DNA of 40,561 nucleotides, from contig JANQKG010000052.1 in the NCBI GenBank assembly GCA_028281235.1, forward strand, positions 1 through 40,561, written 5' to 3'. The DNA is from Afifellaceae bacterium. Its GTDB lineage: Bacteria > Pseudomonadota > Alphaproteobacteria > Rhizobiales > Afifellaceae. Both the position numbers and the translations under genes were made by a program. Shown here one piece after another: positions 6,767 through 16,266 of the stretch (its first letter is position 1; every line of letters starts with the position of its first letter). A model generated the notes under the pieces. That model was not told the origin of the DNA and made no database searches. It worked only from the letters and a program-made list of their open reading frames with translations.

Positions 6767-8020
6767 ATGCGTTACGCCACGACCGTCATCATCGGCGCCG
6801 GGCAATCCGGGCTTGCGATGAGCCGGCATCTCGCCGACCGTTCGATCGACCATGTGTTGATCGAGCGGGGCGAGGTGGCGAACGCCTGGCGGACGGAGCG
6901 CTGGGATTCGCTGCGCCTGCTCACGCCGAACTGGCAAAGCCGCCTGCCGGGCTACGCCTATGACGGCGACGACCCCGACGGCTACATGAACATGCCGGAA
7001 GTTGTTCGTTTCCTGCAGACCTATGCTCAGCGCATCGACGCGCCGATCCACGACAACACCGAAGTCACATCGGTCCGTCCCGCCGAACGCGGATACGTTG
7101 TCGATACCGACCAAGGCGAATGGCAATGCGACAGGCTGGTCTTGGCGACCGGCGCGTGCAACGTCGCTATCGTGCCGGCGATCGCCGACGGCCTGCCCAG
7201 CACGATACGCAGCATCTCGCCGATCAACTATCGCAACCCCGACGCACTTCATGCCGGCGGCGTGATGATTGTGGGTGCGTCAGCAACGGGCGTGCAGCTT
7301 GCCAAGGAGATTCAAGCGAGCGGACGGCAGGTCACCTTGTCTGTCGGCGAGCATGTGCGCGTGCCGCGCCTTTACCGGGGTCGCGACATTAAATGGTGGA
7401 TGGACGTCACCGGATTGATGGATCAGCGCTACACCGCAATCGACGACATCAACCGTGCTCGACGTGTTCCCTCCTTGCAATTGGTCGGCACGCCGGAGCG
7501 CATCACGCTGGACCTCAACGCCCTCGTCCAAGACGGCGTGGATGTTGTGGGACGCCTGCAAGGCCTGCGCGACGGCGTCGCTCAGTTTTCCGGTGCGCTC
7601 GCCAACCAATGCGCGCTTGCCGATTTGAAGATGAACCGATTGCTCGATGGGATCGATGCGTGGGTGTCCGACAATAAACTCGATGCGGAAGTCGGTGCGC
7701 CTGAGCGCTTTGAGCCGACCAGGGTCGACGTCGATCCCACTCTTTCCATGCACCTTGCCGATCGCAACATCCGCACGATCATCTGGGCAACGGGATATCG
7801 CCCCGACTATTCGTGGCTCCATCTGCCGGTGCTCGACCGCAAAGGGCGCATCCGCCACAATGGCGGCGTTGTCGACATGCCCGCCAACCCCGGCAGCCTC
7901 TATGTGATGGGTCTGCCCTTCATGCGCCGCCGCAAATCGTCCTTCATCGACGGCGCCGGCGATGATGCTCACGATCTGGCCGAGCATCTGAGCGCCAGCC
8001 TGCGCTCCGCCGCTGCCTGA
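6767..8020 (+). CDS. Flavin-containing monooxygenase-like FAD/NAD(P) oxidoreductase
   Basis: The product has 417 residues from ATG 6767, which follows GAGAGGAG and lies 31 bp after the osmC-like stop. The frame stays open upstream into osmC, but that part does not resemble protein. It has the FAD-binding GAGQSG (residues 10-15), RTERWDSLRLLTPNW as in CzcO-like and bacterial FMO proteins, a second NAD(P)-binding GASATG (170-175), and the ATG motif WATGYRPDYSWL near the C-terminus. It probably oxygenates a small nucleophilic substrate in the cytosol. It resembles the flavin oxidoreductases found in some nitrilase gene clusters, but no such cluster is here. Pairing with an OsmC protein suggests a shared oxidative role. 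The substrate is unknown. Confidence 0.85.
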   Translation: MRYATTVIIGAGQSGLAMSRHLADRSIDHVLIERGEVANAWRTERWDSLRLLTPNWQSRLPGYAYDGDDPDGYMNMPEVVRFLQTYAQRIDAPIHDNTEVTSVRPAERGYVVDTDQGEWQCDRLVLATGACNVAIVPAIADGLPSTIRSISPINYRNPDALHAGGVMIVGASATGVQLAKEIQASGRQVTLSVGEHVRVPRLYRGRDIKWWMDVTGLMDQRYTAIDDINRARRVPSLQLVGTPERITLDLNALVQDGVDVVGRLQGLRDGVAQFSGALANQCALADLKMNRLLDGIDAWVSDNKLDAEVGAPERFEPTRVDVDPTLSMHLADRNIRTIIWATGYRPDYSWLHLPVLDRKGRIRHNGGVVDMPANPGSLYVMGLPFMRRRKSSFIDGAGDDAHDLAEHLSASLRSAAA

Positions 8021-8156
8021 GCCAACAAAGTTAACGAATCCTTTCCAATACCAGCGCTAGATGTACCGCGGCTTTTCCGCGTTGGGCGGAGCGAGTAAGT
8101 TGGAAATGATTCGTCCGGGCTATGGCTAGAGGGGCCATCCGGATGCGGCGGGGCGG

Positions 8157-10640
8157 ATGGCGAAACGAAGCGCAGAACGGATATCCGGTTCTGGACGAGC
8201 GCTGTGGCGCGCCGCACTTCTGGGCGCCGCGCCGCTGACCCTGTCTTCGGCTGAGGCGCAGACGCTTCCCAATCTATCGCTGAACGGCATGGAAGCGGCG
8301 CTGAACAATGTCGCCTGGGCTGCGGTGACGGCGGGGACGGCTCTTGCCGCGCTGATCGCCTTTACACTCTTTCTGCGCGCCCGGCGCGACGAACGCCTTG
8401 TCGCAGCGCAAAGGGAGGCGGCTGTACTCCGCACCGCACTCGACCGCACCGAAGCGCTGCTCGACGCCGACGACCAGAAGACGGTGGTCTGGGAATCGGC
8501 CACGTCGGAGCCGCGCGTCTTCGGCGGGCTTGCGGAGCGCGTCGGCGCGCCGAGCGATCGCGCGTCGTTTCTGGCGTTCTCTTCATGGCTGAGCGTCGAT
8601 ACGGCCGGCGAGCTCGAAGCCGCAATCGACAAGCTCCGCCGTCAGGGCGAAGGTTTTTGCATTGCCGTGCGGGCCGCCGGCGGCGCGCTTCTGGAGGCCA
8701 CGGGGCGGACCAGCGGTCGCCGCGCCGTGCTGAGGCTGCGCGAGCTGACCGGCGAGCGCCGCTCGCTCGCGGAGCTGAAGGAGCAGGCCGTCTATGTGAT
8801 CGGCGAGATGTCGGCGCTGCGCGCTTTGGCCGACCTCCTGCCGCTGCCGCTGTGGCGGCGCAACCGCACCGGACGCTTGGTCTGGGTGAACGCCGCTTAT
8901 GCGCGCGCCGTTGAGGCCGATGACGCAGAAGCCGTCGTCGCGGCGGGCATTGAGCTTCTGCCGGCGCGCGCCCGTGAGGCGATGCGTGACGCCACGCGCG
9001 ACGGCGCGTCCTATGATGACATCGCAACGGCCACCATGGCCGGCGAGCGTCGCCAGCTCAGGATCCTCGATCAGCCGATCGATGACGGAGCTATCGGCGC
9101 TGCCATCGATGTGACCGAGCTTCAGGATACGCGTGGCGAGCTGGTGCGGATCACGCGCTCCAATGCACGCACGGTCGATCAGCTGACCGCCGGCATTGCT
9201 GTTTTCGGCAGAGATCGCCGCATCCTCTTTCACAACGCCGCATTCCGCTCGCTCTGGGGGCTGTCGGCCGACTGGCTCGCCGCCAAGCCTGAGGAGAGCA
9301 CGATCCTCGATCAGCTGCGCTCGGAACGGAAGCTGCCGGAGCAGTCGAACTATCGCGACTGGCGCCAAAAACATCTCGCCGCCTATGACGGCGAAGACCA
9401 CCGCGAGGAGCTCTGGCACCTTCCCGACGGCCGCACGCTGCGCGTCGTCGCGCTGCCCAATGCCGATTCCGGCATGACCTATATCTACGAGAATGTCACC
9501 GAGCAGCTTTCGCTGGAAAGCCGGCTCACTGCCTTGTCGCACCTGCAAGGCGAGACGCTCGACCATCTGGCGGAGGCGGTGGCGGTGTTCGGCACCGACG
9601 GCCGGCTGCGGCTCTTCAATCCCGTCTTCGCCGATATCTGGCGGCTGTCACCCGCCATGCTGCGGGACGAGCCGCATATCAGCGACGTGATTGAGGCGTG
9701 CCAGGCGCTGCATGACGACAGGCGCGCTTGGGGAGACATCCATGCCGCGGTGACGGACATGGATCATGAAGGTCAGGCGGCCGGGCGCATGGAGCGCCCC
9801 GACGGCAGCGTCATCGATTTCGCCATTGTCGCTCTGCCAGAGGGCATGAGCATGCTGACCTTCGTCGACGTCACCGATTCCGCGCGTGTTGAGCGCGTGC
9901 TCAAGGAGCGCAACGAAGCCCTGGAGGCGGCCGATCGGCTGAAGTCGGACTTTATCCAGCACGTCTCCTACGAGCTGCGTTCGCCGCTGCAGACCATCAT
10001 CGGTTTCTCCGAGCTTCTCTCCGGTGCGGCAAGCGGCGATCTCACCAAGGAGCAGCGCGACTACATGGACCATATCGAGTCCTCCTCGCGCTCGCTTATG
10101 TCGCTCATCAACGACATCCTTGATCTCGCTACCGTTGACGCCGGCATCATGTCGCTCGACATTGCCGAGGCCGACATCGCCGCGCTTGTCAGATCGTCGG
10201 TGGACGGATTGCGCGACCGCCTGAGCGAGCAGCGCATATCCTTGTCGATAGACGTCCCGGAAGATGTCGGCACGTTCCAGGTCGACGAACATCGCGTTCG
10301 GCAGATCCTTTTCAACCTGGTGTCCAACGCCATCCGCTTCTCTAATGCCGGCGGCGACATTCGTGTCGAGGCAAGGCGCCAGAACGACTGGATCGTGTTC
10401 CGCATCGTCGACAATGGCGTTGGTATTCCAGGTGATTTGATGCCGGCCATCTTCCAGCCCTTTGAGACGCGCTCCACACGCGGCCGCCGCGGTGGCGCCG
10501 GGCTTGGCCTGTCAATCGTCAAGAGCCTCGTGGAACTGCATGGCGGCGGCGTCGACATCCGCTCTGAGGAAGGTGAGGGGACGACGGTGACGGTGCGCAT
10601 TCCCGTCGCGCCTGCCGCGATGGCCGTCGCTGCGGCTTAG
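8157..10640 (+). CDS. divL: DivL-type cell-cycle pseudo-kinase (PAS/HATPase, Tyr at phospho-acceptor site)
   Basis: This 827-residue membrane-anchored protein has the kinase fold of a sensor histidine kinase. A hydrophobic stretch follows an Ala-rich N-terminus (transmembrane segment at about residues 44-68, AWAAVTAGTALAALIAFTLFL). A coiled segment and about three PAS-like domains follow (about residues 220-330, 340-450 and 465-580). The dimerisation helix reads HVSYELRSPLQTI, so Tyr605 sits where histidine kinases have His. The ATPase domain is complete, with N box NLVSNAIRFS, G1 DNGVGIPGD and G2 GGAGLGLSIV. Caulobacter DivL has the same Tyr and acts with CckA and DivK to control CtrA. No receiver domain is present. 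The stop codon overlaps a palindromic repeat. Confidence 0.9.
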   Translation: MAKRSAERISGSGRALWRAALLGAAPLTLSSAEAQTLPNLSLNGMEAALNNVAWAAVTAGTALAALIAFTLFLRARRDERLVAAQREAAVLRTALDRTEALLDADDQKTVVWESATSEPRVFGGLAERVGAPSDRASFLAFSSWLSVDTAGELEAAIDKLRRQGEGFCIAVRAAGGALLEATGRTSGRRAVLRLRELTGERRSLAELKEQAVYVIGEMSALRALADLLPLPLWRRNRTGRLVWVNAAYARAVEADDAEAVVAAGIELLPARAREAMRDATRDGASYDDIATATMAGERRQLRILDQPIDDGAIGAAIDVTELQDTRGELVRITRSNARTVDQLTAGIAVFGRDRRILFHNAAFRSLWGLSADWLAAKPEESTILDQLRSERKLPEQSNYRDWRQKHLAAYDGEDHREELWHLPDGRTLRVVALPNADSGMTYIYENVTEQLSLESRLTALSHLQGETLDHLAEAVAVFGTDGRLRLFNPVFADIWRLSPAMLRDEPHISDVIEACQALHDDRRAWGDIHAAVTDMDHEGQAAGRMERPDGSVIDFAIVALPEGMSMLTFVDVTDSARVERVLKERNEALEAADRLKSDFIQHVSYELRSPLQTIIGFSELLSGAASGDLTKEQRDYMDHIESSSRSLMSLINDILDLATVDAGIMSLDIAEADIAALVRSSVDGLRDRLSEQRISLSIDVPEDVGTFQVDEHRVRQILFNLVSNAIRFSNAGGDIRVEARRQNDWIVFRIVDNGVGIPGDLMPAIFQPFETRSTRGRRGGAGLGLSIVKSLVELHGGGVDIRSEEGEGTTVTVRIPVAPAAMAVAAA

Positions 10641-10837
10641 AGCCTGATCCCGAAAAGTGGGAACCGGTTTTCGGATAAGATCATGCTCCAGAAAAGACTC
10701 ATGATCCCGAAAGGTCGAAACTCGGTTTCCCACCTTCGCGAAGCCCGCTTCGGCGAGCGAAGCAAGGTCGGATAAGATCATGCTCCAGAGAAGAGACAGA
10801 GCCTCCATTCTGATTCAATCAGAATGGATAAGGCTCT
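10639..10837. repeat. Rhizobiales intergenic palindromic repeat, copy 2 (tandem, with terminal palindrome)
   Basis: The first unit (10639-10690) begins inside the divL stop codon with AGAGCCTGATCCCGAAAAG and ends GATCATGCTCCAG. A second, diverged and longer unit spans about 10701-10787. The array ends with a perfect 25-bp palindrome, TCCATTCTGATT-C-AATCAGAATGGA (10804-10828), bracketed by AGAGCC and GGCTCT. The tsaE-amgK start codon lies 4 bp further on, so the palindrome could affect its translation. Confidence 0.85.
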
Positions 10838-10840
10838 AAG

Positions 10841-12346
10841 ATGCCCGCGCCATCCGGGGAGCGACGCCTCGTCGTCCCGCTTCACGACCTCGCCGCGACG
10901 GCGCGATTGGCCGAGGATGTCGCAGCCGTGCTTCGGCCCGGCGATCTTGTAGCGCTTGCCGGCGACCTTGGAGCAGGTAAGACGACGTTCGCCCGCGCTC
11001 TCCTGCGGACGCTCTTTGATGATCCTGCGCTGGACGTGCAGAGCCCGACCTTTCCGCTGCGCATCGACTACGCGCCGTCATCTTTTCCCGTGGCACATGT
11101 CGACCTTTATCGGCTCGCAAGCGCCGGAGAGCTGGCCGAGATCGGACTGGAGGAGGCGCTGCGTGAGGGCGCCGTTCTGGTCGAATGGCCGGAAAAACTC
11201 CCGCCTGACATGACGGAGAACCGGCTCGACGTGACGCTGGAGATCGCCGGCGCAGGACGAAGGGCGACAATTGCGGGCGGCGCGAATTGGCCGGCGCGGC
11301 TGGCGCGCACCCAGGAGGTTCGCACCTTCATCGACCAGGCCGGCTGGGCCGGCGCGACGCGCATACCTGTTGCCGGCGACGCATCGTACCGCATGTATGA
11401 GCGGCTTCGCCGCGGCTCGGACGCCGCCATTCTGATGAACGCGCCGGCGCGGCCGAAAGGGCCGCCGGACTTCGACGGCCGCACTTATGACGACGTGGCG
11501 CACCGCGCGACCGATATTCGACCGTTCGTGGCCATCGGCCAGGCGCTGCGCGACCGCAATATCCACGCACCTGAAATCAAGGCCGTTGATATGGCCGGCG
11601 GGCTTCTTGTGATGGAGGACCTGGGAAGCGCGGGCGTCATCGATGCGGAGGGCGTTCCGATCATCGAGCGCTACGAGGCGGCGATCGATCTTCTGGTCTT
11701 CATGCACGGCCAGGCGTGGCCGGCGGAGGCGCCATTGCCCGACGGCGAAACCTACCGCCTGCCGCCTTACGACCAGGGCGCGCTTCTAGTGGAGATCTCA
11801 CTCTTCCCCGACTGGTTCGGCAGGCAGGGCGATGAGCCGGCCTTCCCGGCAGACGCGCGTGATGCCTTTCTCAAGGCCTGGATCAGCCTGCTGGAGCGTG
11901 TCGATGCCACCTCAACGACCTGGGTGATGCGCGATTTCCACTCGCCCAACATCCTGTGGCAGGCCGACGCAACCGGCACCGATCGCGTCGGAATCATCGA
12001 CTTCCAGGACGCCCTGATCGGCCACCCTGCCTATGACGTCGCGTCGCTGGCGCAGGACGCGCGTGTCGAGATCGGCGCTGCGGAGGAAGCGCATCTCAAG
12101 GCGCGCTACATGGCCGGGCGGGCGGCCGCCGATGCGGCGTTCGACACGGACGCATTTGAGGTTGCCTACGCCATCTTAGGGCTGCAGCGCGCCACCAAAG
12201 TCCTGGGCATCTTCACGCGCCTTGCCTTGGCGGAGGGCAAACCCGGCTATCAGCGCCATCGCCGGCGCCTGAAGGCGCTGATCCGCCGCACGCTGGACCA
12301 TCCGGTTCTTTCCGACCTGCGGCTCTGGTATGAGCCCTATTTGTAG
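10841..12346 (+). CDS. tsaE/amgK: Fused TsaE (t6A tRNA modification ATPase) and AmgK (MurNAc/GlcNAc anomeric kinase)
   Basis: This 501-residue cytosolic protein has two domains. Residues about 10-150 are TsaE, with Walker A GDLGAGKTT (41-49), SPTF and HVDLYRL. TsaE energises the TsaB-TsaD complex that makes threonylcarbamoyl-adenosine 37 in tRNA. Residues about 160-501 are an APH-type kinase with FHSPNILW (His367) and IIDFQDALIGHP (Asp387), resembling AmgK, which phosphorylates MurNAc at C1 in peptidoglycan recycling. The frame is continuous with no stop between domains, and such fusions occur in related alphaproteobacteria. murU follows 27 bp downstream, which supports the AmgK assignment. 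The Shine-Dalgarno sequence is weak and lies in the repeat palindrome. Confidence 0.9.
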   Translation: MPAPSGERRLVVPLHDLAATARLAEDVAAVLRPGDLVALAGDLGAGKTTFARALLRTLFDDPALDVQSPTFPLRIDYAPSSFPVAHVDLYRLASAGELAEIGLEEALREGAVLVEWPEKLPPDMTENRLDVTLEIAGAGRRATIAGGANWPARLARTQEVRTFIDQAGWAGATRIPVAGDASYRMYERLRRGSDAAILMNAPARPKGPPDFDGRTYDDVAHRATDIRPFVAIGQALRDRNIHAPEIKAVDMAGGLLVMEDLGSAGVIDAEGVPIIERYEAAIDLLVFMHGQAWPAEAPLPDGETYRLPPYDQGALLVEISLFPDWFGRQGDEPAFPADARDAFLKAWISLLERVDATSTTWVMRDFHSPNILWQADATGTDRVGIIDFQDALIGHPAYDVASLAQDARVEIGAAEEAHLKARYMAGRAAADAAFDTDAFEVAYAILGLQRATKVLGIFTRLALAEGKPGYQRHRRRLKALIRRTLDHPVLSDLRLWYEPYL

Positions 12347-12373
12347 GCGGAGGGGGCGAGGAGGAGGTCTGGC

Positions 12374-13117
12374 ATGCGCGTGCCGCACATGGCGCCAAAG
12401 AAGGCGCCTGATACGGCGATGGTGTTGGCCGCGGGCCAGGGCACGCGGATGCGACCGCTTTCCGACACGATTCCCAAGCCGCTTATCCGCGTTCTCGGCC
12501 GCCCGCTGATCGATTATTGCCTCGACGGGCTGGCGGCCGTGGGCGCCAGCACGGCCGTGGTGAACGTGCACTATCTCGCCGATCAGGTTGAGGCGCATCT
12601 TGCCGGCCGGAGCGAGCCGGCGATCGTCATCTCCGATGAACGCGACGCGCGTCTGGAAACCGGCGGCGGGGTTAAGCGCGCCTTGCCGCTGCTCGGCGAC
12701 GAGGCGTTCTTTGTGCGCAATTCCGACTCGTTCTGGCTGGACGGCGTTCGCCCCAACCTTGCCTGGCTCGCCGACGCCTGGGACGAGGCGCAGATGGATA
12801 TTGCGCTTCTCGTCGCCTCTACGGTGCGTGCCATCGGCTATACCGGCCGCGGCGATTTCTTCCTCCACAAGAACGGACGGCTGTCGCGGCGCCCGGAGCG
12901 TCAGGTGGCGCCTTTCGTCTATGCAGGCGCGGCGATCCTGCATCCGCGCCTCTTCGCCGACACGCCGGATGGCGCGTTCTCGCTGAACCTCTTGTTCGAC
13001 CGCGCTAACGAGGCCGGTCGGCTTCACGGTGTGCAGCTTGACGGCTTGTGGATCAACGTTGAGAACCCGCAATCCATCGCTGCTGCGGAGCGCGCCATTT
13101 CCGCCAGCGCCGCCTGA
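12374..13117 (+). CDS. murU: MurU, N-acetylmuramate-1-phosphate uridylyltransferase
   Basis: The product has 247 residues. The nucleotidyltransferase signature is clear near the N-terminus (LAAGQGTRMRPLSDTIPKP, about residues 18-36). NVHYLADQV and the metal-binding NSDSFWLDG follow. MurU transfers UMP from UTP to MurNAc-1-phosphate, giving UDP-MurNAc. It acts directly after AmgK and bypasses de novo, fosfomycin-sensitive synthesis by MurA and MurB. The ATG at 12374 has an ideal GAGGAGG Shine-Dalgarno stretch. It lies between the tsaE-amgK fusion and addB, with 8 bp to addB, so all appear to share one transcript. A generic sugar-1-phosphate nucleotidyltransferase is the alternative, but context favours MurU. 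Confidence 0.88.
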   Translation: MRVPHMAPKKAPDTAMVLAAGQGTRMRPLSDTIPKPLIRVLGRPLIDYCLDGLAAVGASTAVVNVHYLADQVEAHLAGRSEPAIVISDERDARLETGGGVKRALPLLGDEAFFVRNSDSFWLDGVRPNLAWLADAWDEAQMDIALLVASTVRAIGYTGRGDFFLHKNGRLSRRPERQVAPFVYAGAAILHPRLFADTPDGAFSLNLLFDRANEAGRLHGVQLDGLWINVENPQSIAAAERAISASAA

Positions 13118-13125
13118 TCGCCTCG

Positions 13126-16100
13126 ATGGATCGGCCGAACGTCTTCACAATCCCCGCCGGCGTCTCATTTCTCGACACCCTTGTCGCTGCCTTGCTCGAT
13201 GGGCGCCTGGTGCCGGGTTTCCGGGCGGATGATCCTTTCGCGCTCGCCGACACGACGATCTACCTGCCGACGCGGCGTGCTGCGCGCACGATCCGGGAGC
13301 ACTTTCTGGCGCATCACGACCGCCCGGTGCTCCTCCCGCGCATCCGCACATTGGGTGACATCGACGAGGACGGAGCCGGGCTCCTCGACGCCGGGCCGAT
13401 CGACCTGCCGGATGCCGTTCCGGCGATGGAGCGGCAGCTCGTGTTGACGGCGCTTGTGCTCAAATGGTCGGGCGCGCTGGTGCGCGCTGCCGCCGGCTTG
13501 CCGGATGAGGAGCTGCTCGTTCCCTCATCGCCCGCCGACGCTGCGCGCCTTGCCGCCTCGCTCAGCCAGCTGATCGACCAAGTCGGGACAAGCCGGCCGG
13601 CCTGGGCGGCGTTGTTCAAGGAGAGCGAGCGACCCGAGCAGTCGCGGTTCTGGGACATCACGCTCGAGTTCCTGAAGATCGCCACTGCGTTCTGGCCGGC
13701 ACATCTCGCCGAGCGCGGCCTCATCGACCCGGGGGCTCGGCGCGACCAGCTGATCCGCGCTGAGGCTGAGCGACTGAAGACAAGCGGCGCGCCGGCGCCG
13801 GTGATCGCCGCAGGCTCGACGGGTTCGGTGCCGGCGACCGCTGATCTTCTGGCGGCGATCGCCGCCCTCCCCAACGGCGCCGTCGTGCTGCCTGGCCTCG
13901 ACCAGGCCCTCGACTCCGAAACATGGGACGCGATTGGCTCAGACGGGCGTGACCCCGCCGGCGCAGGCCATCCGCAATTCGGCTTGAAGGCGCTCATCGA
14001 ACGCCTCAACGTGCAGCGCGACGAGATCGTATCGCTTGCGGAACCGTCTCCATCTCTCGCTCAAAGAGCCTGTTTCGTCTCCGAATCGATGCGCCCGGCT
14101 CGGGCGCCTATAGGCTGGAGTGAGCGATCGGCGACCATTACGGACGATGGCCGCGCGGCGCTGGATCGCGTCGGTCTGATCGAAGCCGCAAACGAGCGCG
14201 AGGAAGCGCTCGCCGTCGGCATCCTGCTGAGGGGCGCCGTTGAGACGGACGGAAAGGTCGCCGCCCTGGTCACGCCGGATCGGGGTTTGGCGCGTCGCGT
14301 CGCGGTGGAGCTCAAGCGCTGGGCGATCGATGTCGACGATTCCGCCGGCGAGCCGCTGTCGCGCACGCCCCCGGGCGTATTGGCACGGCTCACCGCGGAG
14401 ACGGCGCTCACAGGCGCCCCCGCCGAAGCCTTGATGGCGCTCGCCAAGCATCCGCTCGCCGCGACGGGCCTGCGCCGCGATCAGGCGCGAAGGGCGGCGG
14501 GTTGTCTGGAGCGCGCAATCCTTCGCGGGCCGCGGCTGAAGCCCGGCCTGGCTGCGCTCAATCGGGCGCTTGAGGAACGTGCTGCCACACGCTGGACGGA
14601 CACGGACGACGAAGCGGGCCGTCGCACGACGCGTGCCGAACGCGGGCTGACGCGCGCACAATGGGCCGAGGCGAAGGAGCTTGCCGCCAATCTCCGTGAG
14701 GCGCTCCGTCCGCTTGAGGCTTTGGCTGAAAGTGACGATCGCGTCCCACTGGCTGATTTGATCGAGGCGCATCGGACGGCCGTGGAGGCGGTCGCAGGGC
14801 AGGGTGATGGTGGCGCCGGTGGCCTTTATGACGGCGAGGCGGGAGAGGCGCTGGCGCTGGCCTTCGACGATATCCGCGCCAACGCACCATCCGGCCCGGC
14901 CATTCTGCCGCGCGACTATCCCGGGCTCTTCACTGCTTTGATTGAGCGCGTCACCGTGCGCCGCCGCGGCGGCCTCGATCCGCGCGTCCACATTTGGGGG
15001 GCGCTGGAAGCACGGCTGCAGCGCGCCGATAGCGTGGTCCTCAGCGGTCTCAACGAAGGGACGTGGCCGGCCCAGACACGCCTCGACCCGCTTCTGTCGC
15101 GACCCATGCGCGAGGCGCTCGACCTGGAGCCACCGGAGCGGCGCATCGGTCTTGCCGCGCATGATTTCGCCCAGGCCCTCGGCCACGAAGAGGTGTGGCT
15201 GACGCGCGCCAACCGCGTGGACGGCGAACCGCGCGTCGCCTCGCGCTGGCTGCGCCGACTGACCGCCTATGCCGGCGACACGCTGACAAACGGCATGTGC
15301 ACGCGGGGCGACGCAATCCTCGCCTGGGCACGGCGGCTCGACCGGCCTGTCGCGCCGGATCGCCCGCAGCGGCCACGTCCATCACCACTCTTGGATCTCC
15401 GCCCGAAAAGCCTGCCGGCCACGCGCATCGAGACGCTCATTCGGGACCCTTATGCGATCTATGCCGAATACGTGCTGCGGCTTCGGCCCTTTGAGCCGCT
15501 GGCGAAGCTCCCCGATGCGCGCGAGCGCGGCACGCTCATCCACGACATTCTGGAGGCGTTCGTGCGCGAACGGCCGCACGGTCCGTTCGACGCGGCTGCA
15601 GCAGCACGCCTCATCGAGATCGGTCGGGATGCTTTCGCCAGATATGCCGACTTCCCCGAGGTCGCAGCGCTCTGGTGGCCGCGCTTTGAGAAGGTCGCGC
15701 GCTGGTTTGTGGAGATTGAGGCCGGGCGTGACGATATCGCGGAGCGTCATGTGGAGGGCAAAGGCGCGCTGGCGATCGCCGGCGGCTTCGAATTGTCGGC
15801 CCGCGCCGATCGGCTCGATCGGCTTGTCGACGACAGCCTTGCAATCCTCGACTACAAGACCGGCGCGCCGCCTTCCATGAAGATGGTGCGCACATTGTCG
15901 CCGCAGCTTCCCCTTGAAGCGTTGATCGCGCGCGCCGGCGGCTTTGAAGGCCTCCCCGCCGCGGCGCCGTCGCAGCTCATCTACTACCGCCTCTCCGGCC
16001 GCGGCGCTGGCGGCGAGCACCACGACCGCAGCGAAGTGCCGGCGACCCGCGGCAAGCCGGGCGTAAGCCTGGCAGAGATCATGGCGGTGACCGAGCAGCG

Positions 16101-16266
16101 GCTTGCAGCGCTTGTTGCCGCCTTCGCCAGGCCCGACGCGCAATACATCTCACGCCGTATCCCGGAGCGGGGCCGCACCTTCGTCGGTGATTACGACCAT
16201 CTCGCGCGCGTCGCGGAATGGACGACCACCGAGGAGGAGGATGACGAAGGACCGCCGCAGCCATGA
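13126..16266 (+). CDS. addB: Double-strand break repair protein AddB
   Basis: This 1046-residue subunit belongs to the AddAB helicase-nuclease, which resects double-strand ends for RecA loading. The N-terminal half resembles an inactivated helicase fold (LPTRRAARTIREHF near residues 46-60). The C-terminal RecB-type nuclease motif is ILDYKTGAPPS, with Asp909 and Lys911 as catalytic residues. The text QRADSVVLSGLNEGTWPAQ is characteristic of alphaproteobacterial AddB. I did not identify the four-cysteine iron-sulphur pattern of Bacillus AddB. The stop overlaps the addA start (ATGA, 16263-16266), so the two subunits are translationally coupled. Confidence 0.95.
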   Translation: MDRPNVFTIPAGVSFLDTLVAALLDGRLVPGFRADDPFALADTTIYLPTRRAARTIREHFLAHHDRPVLLPRIRTLGDIDEDGAGLLDAGPIDLPDAVPAMERQLVLTALVLKWSGALVRAAAGLPDEELLVPSSPADAARLAASLSQLIDQVGTSRPAWAALFKESERPEQSRFWDITLEFLKIATAFWPAHLAERGLIDPGARRDQLIRAEAERLKTSGAPAPVIAAGSTGSVPATADLLAAIAALPNGAVVLPGLDQALDSETWDAIGSDGRDPAGAGHPQFGLKALIERLNVQRDEIVSLAEPSPSLAQRACFVSESMRPARAPIGWSERSATITDDGRAALDRVGLIEAANEREEALAVGILLRGAVETDGKVAALVTPDRGLARRVAVELKRWAIDVDDSAGEPLSRTPPGVLARLTAETALTGAPAEALMALAKHPLAATGLRRDQARRAAGCLERAILRGPRLKPGLAALNRALEERAATRWTDTDDEAGRRTTRAERGLTRAQWAEAKELAANLREALRPLEALAESDDRVPLADLIEAHRTAVEAVAGQGDGGAGGLYDGEAGEALALAFDDIRANAPSGPAILPRDYPGLFTALIERVTVRRRGGLDPRVHIWGALEARLQRADSVVLSGLNEGTWPAQTRLDPLLSRPMREALDLEPPERRIGLAAHDFAQALGHEEVWLTRANRVDGEPRVASRWLRRLTAYAGDTLTNGMCTRGDAILAWARRLDRPVAPDRPQRPRPSPLLDLRPKSLPATRIETLIRDPYAIYAEYVLRLRPFEPLAKLPDARERGTLIHDILEAFVRERPHGPFDAAAAARLIEIGRDAFARYADFPEVAALWWPRFEKVARWFVEIEAGRDDIAERHVEGKGALAIAGGFELSARADRLDRLVDDSLAILDYKTGAPPSMKMVRTLSPQLPLEALIARAGGFEGLPAAAPSQLIYYRLSGRGAGGEHHDRSEVPATRGKPGVSLAEIMAVTEQRLAALVAAFARPDAQYISRRIPERGRTFVGDYDHLARVAEWTTTEEEDDEGPPQP

